Source of the DNA: JAFGBN01 sp964394145 | Lineage (GTDB): Bacteria; Chloroflexota; Dehalococcoidia; GIF9; AB-539-J10 | Direction of reading: 5' to 3' | Assembly (NCBI GenBank): GCA_964394145.1 | Contig: CAYMVL010000033.1 | Location: forward strand, 124,001 to 188,000 | DNA: 64,000 bases | Shown: in pieces, positions 63,367-64,000 of the stretch | How positions within the stretch are numbered: the first letter of the stretch is position 1 | How the letters are laid out: the number at the start of each line of letters is the position of its first letter | Program-made: the position numbers and the translations under genes | The notes under the pieces: generated by a model | Database searches by the model: none | The model's input: only the letters and a program-made list of their open reading frames with translations | Told to the model about the DNA's origin: nothing

Positions 63367-64000
63367 ATGAAAGTAAGCACAGTAAACCAGATGAGAAATT
63401 TGGATGAGGGAGCCATGGAGAAATTCGCCATCTCACAAGATATTCTTATGGAGAATGCCGGTCAGGCAGTGTATTTCGTCATATTGAAGGAGTTTGGCAT
63501 AAGAAACAGGAAATTCGCAGTCTTCTGTGGAGCCGGTAACAATGGCGGAGACGGGATGGTCGTCGCCAGAAAAATTCATTCTAGTGGTGGCCAGGCAAAG
63601 GTCTTTCTTCTGGGGGATGAAACCAAATTCAAAGGTGCAGCAAGGAGGAATTTCGACATAGGATCTAGGATAGACTTGGAGATTTCTAGAGTGAGTTCAG
63701 TTGAGTCTGTAAGATCGGCTGTTTTGGACTCCAACGCCATCGTTGACGCCATCTTTGGGACAGGCCTCACGAGAGAAGTTGACGGCACATACAAGGATGC
63801 GATTCAACTGATCAATGAAAGTAACAAGACAGTCTTCAGCGTTGATATCCCTTCGGGGATAAACGGCGATACTGGAGAGGTGATGGGGACGGCGGTGAAG
63901 GCAGATTATACTGTAACATTCGGACTTCCCAAGATAGGTAATATGCTTTATCCCGGCTATGACCACTGCGGGAAGTTGTATGTCTCGCATATCTCCTTCC
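63367..64000 (+). CDS. nnr: NAD(P)H-hydrate repair enzyme (YjeF), 3' end off window
   Basis: 211 codons visible, open to the window edge. N-terminal epimerase (YjeF_N) domain: MRNLDEGAMEKFAISQDILMENAG, CGAGNNGGDGMVVARKI, VDAIFGTGLTREV and SVDIPSGINGDTG, then TVTFGLPKIGN. It ends as the C-terminal kinase-like dehydratase domain would be expected to follow; whether it is fused cannot be seen. It repairs damaged NAD(P)H hydrates. Confidence 0.93.
   Translation, partial: MKVSTVNQMRNLDEGAMEKFAISQDILMENAGQAVYFVILKEFGIRNRKFAVFCGAGNNGGDGMVVARKIHSSGGQAKVFLLGDETKFKGAARRNFDIGSRIDLEISRVSSVESVRSAVLDSNAIVDAIFGTGLTREVDGTYKDAIQLINESNKTVFSVDIPSGINGDTGEVMGTAVKADYTVTFGLPKIGNMLYPGYDHCGKLYVSHISF

Overview
This is a bacterial window of roughly 46-48 % GC (my estimate by eye) packed with housekeeping genes. 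Several features point to Chloroflexota, most likely the Dehalococcoidia side: a stand-alone TrpB2 under a T-box, the small EF-Tu-domain-2-like protein, a UPF0182 giant membrane protein, a eukaryote-like (type 2) IleRS, a K+-type membrane pyrophosphatase, and YidC/YidD genes without outer-membrane genes. The lineage is inferred from gene content only.

Layout. 1-1845 (-): rtcB (runs off the left edge) with archease. 2338-6488 (+): dcd-ribD-ribE-ribBA-ribH operon, meeting a small EF-Tu-like gene tail to tail. 7105-11074: a plastic island between tRNA-Gly(TCC) and a tRNA with a CAT anticodon. It holds an integrase-domain remnant, a 28-bp palindrome with 11-6-11 geometry like a dif/Xer site, two related tyrosine recombinases, and a PD-(D/E)xK-like gene between them. 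11617-16429: rsmI, a zinc-ribbon gene, metG and ftsH(-). 16938-18869: a tryptophan-type T-box leader and trpB2. 19021-20631: divergent padR/htrA. 20708-28293 (-): rpsF-ssb-rpsR-rpmH-rnpA-yidD-(beta-propeller lipoprotein)-yidC-khpB-ileS. 29013-32891 (+): thiL-tsaE-tsaB, a hotdog-HAD fusion and ndk, then rsfS(-) and dnaN. 34783-41016: DUF5661-like, TIGR04076-like, glutaminyl cyclase, UPF0182, an RRM protein and a zinc-ribbon protein. 41578-44826: hppA and a decayed IS481-family element with recognisable ends. 44951-46752: two tandem folD genes. 47383-59423: a ClpP-like protease, ligA, pth, TSUP permease, LOG protein, eno, MBL hydrolase, gapA, second MBL hydrolase, mtnA(-), CoA-disulfide-reductase-like enzyme and GYD protein. 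59560-64000: an Mre11-like nuclease with a hookless Rad50-like ATPase, and the start of nnr (yjeF).

Most notable observations: (1) the tandem FolD copies have lost different active-site elements, which suggests that dehydrogenase and cyclohydrolase have been split between two proteins; (2) the recombinase / nuclease-fold / recombinase module with its own dif-like palindrome; (3) a recurring class of promoters whose -10 box lies so close to the start codon that the mRNAs (dcd, rsmI, thiL, mtnA) should be leaderless; (4) the Mre11/Rad50-like pair lacking a zinc hook; (5) a T-box with UGG specifier controlling TrpB2; (6) one symmetrical -10 element apparently shared by the divergent mtnA and oxidoreductase genes. 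Functions come from recognised motifs and family resemblance; no database search was possible.
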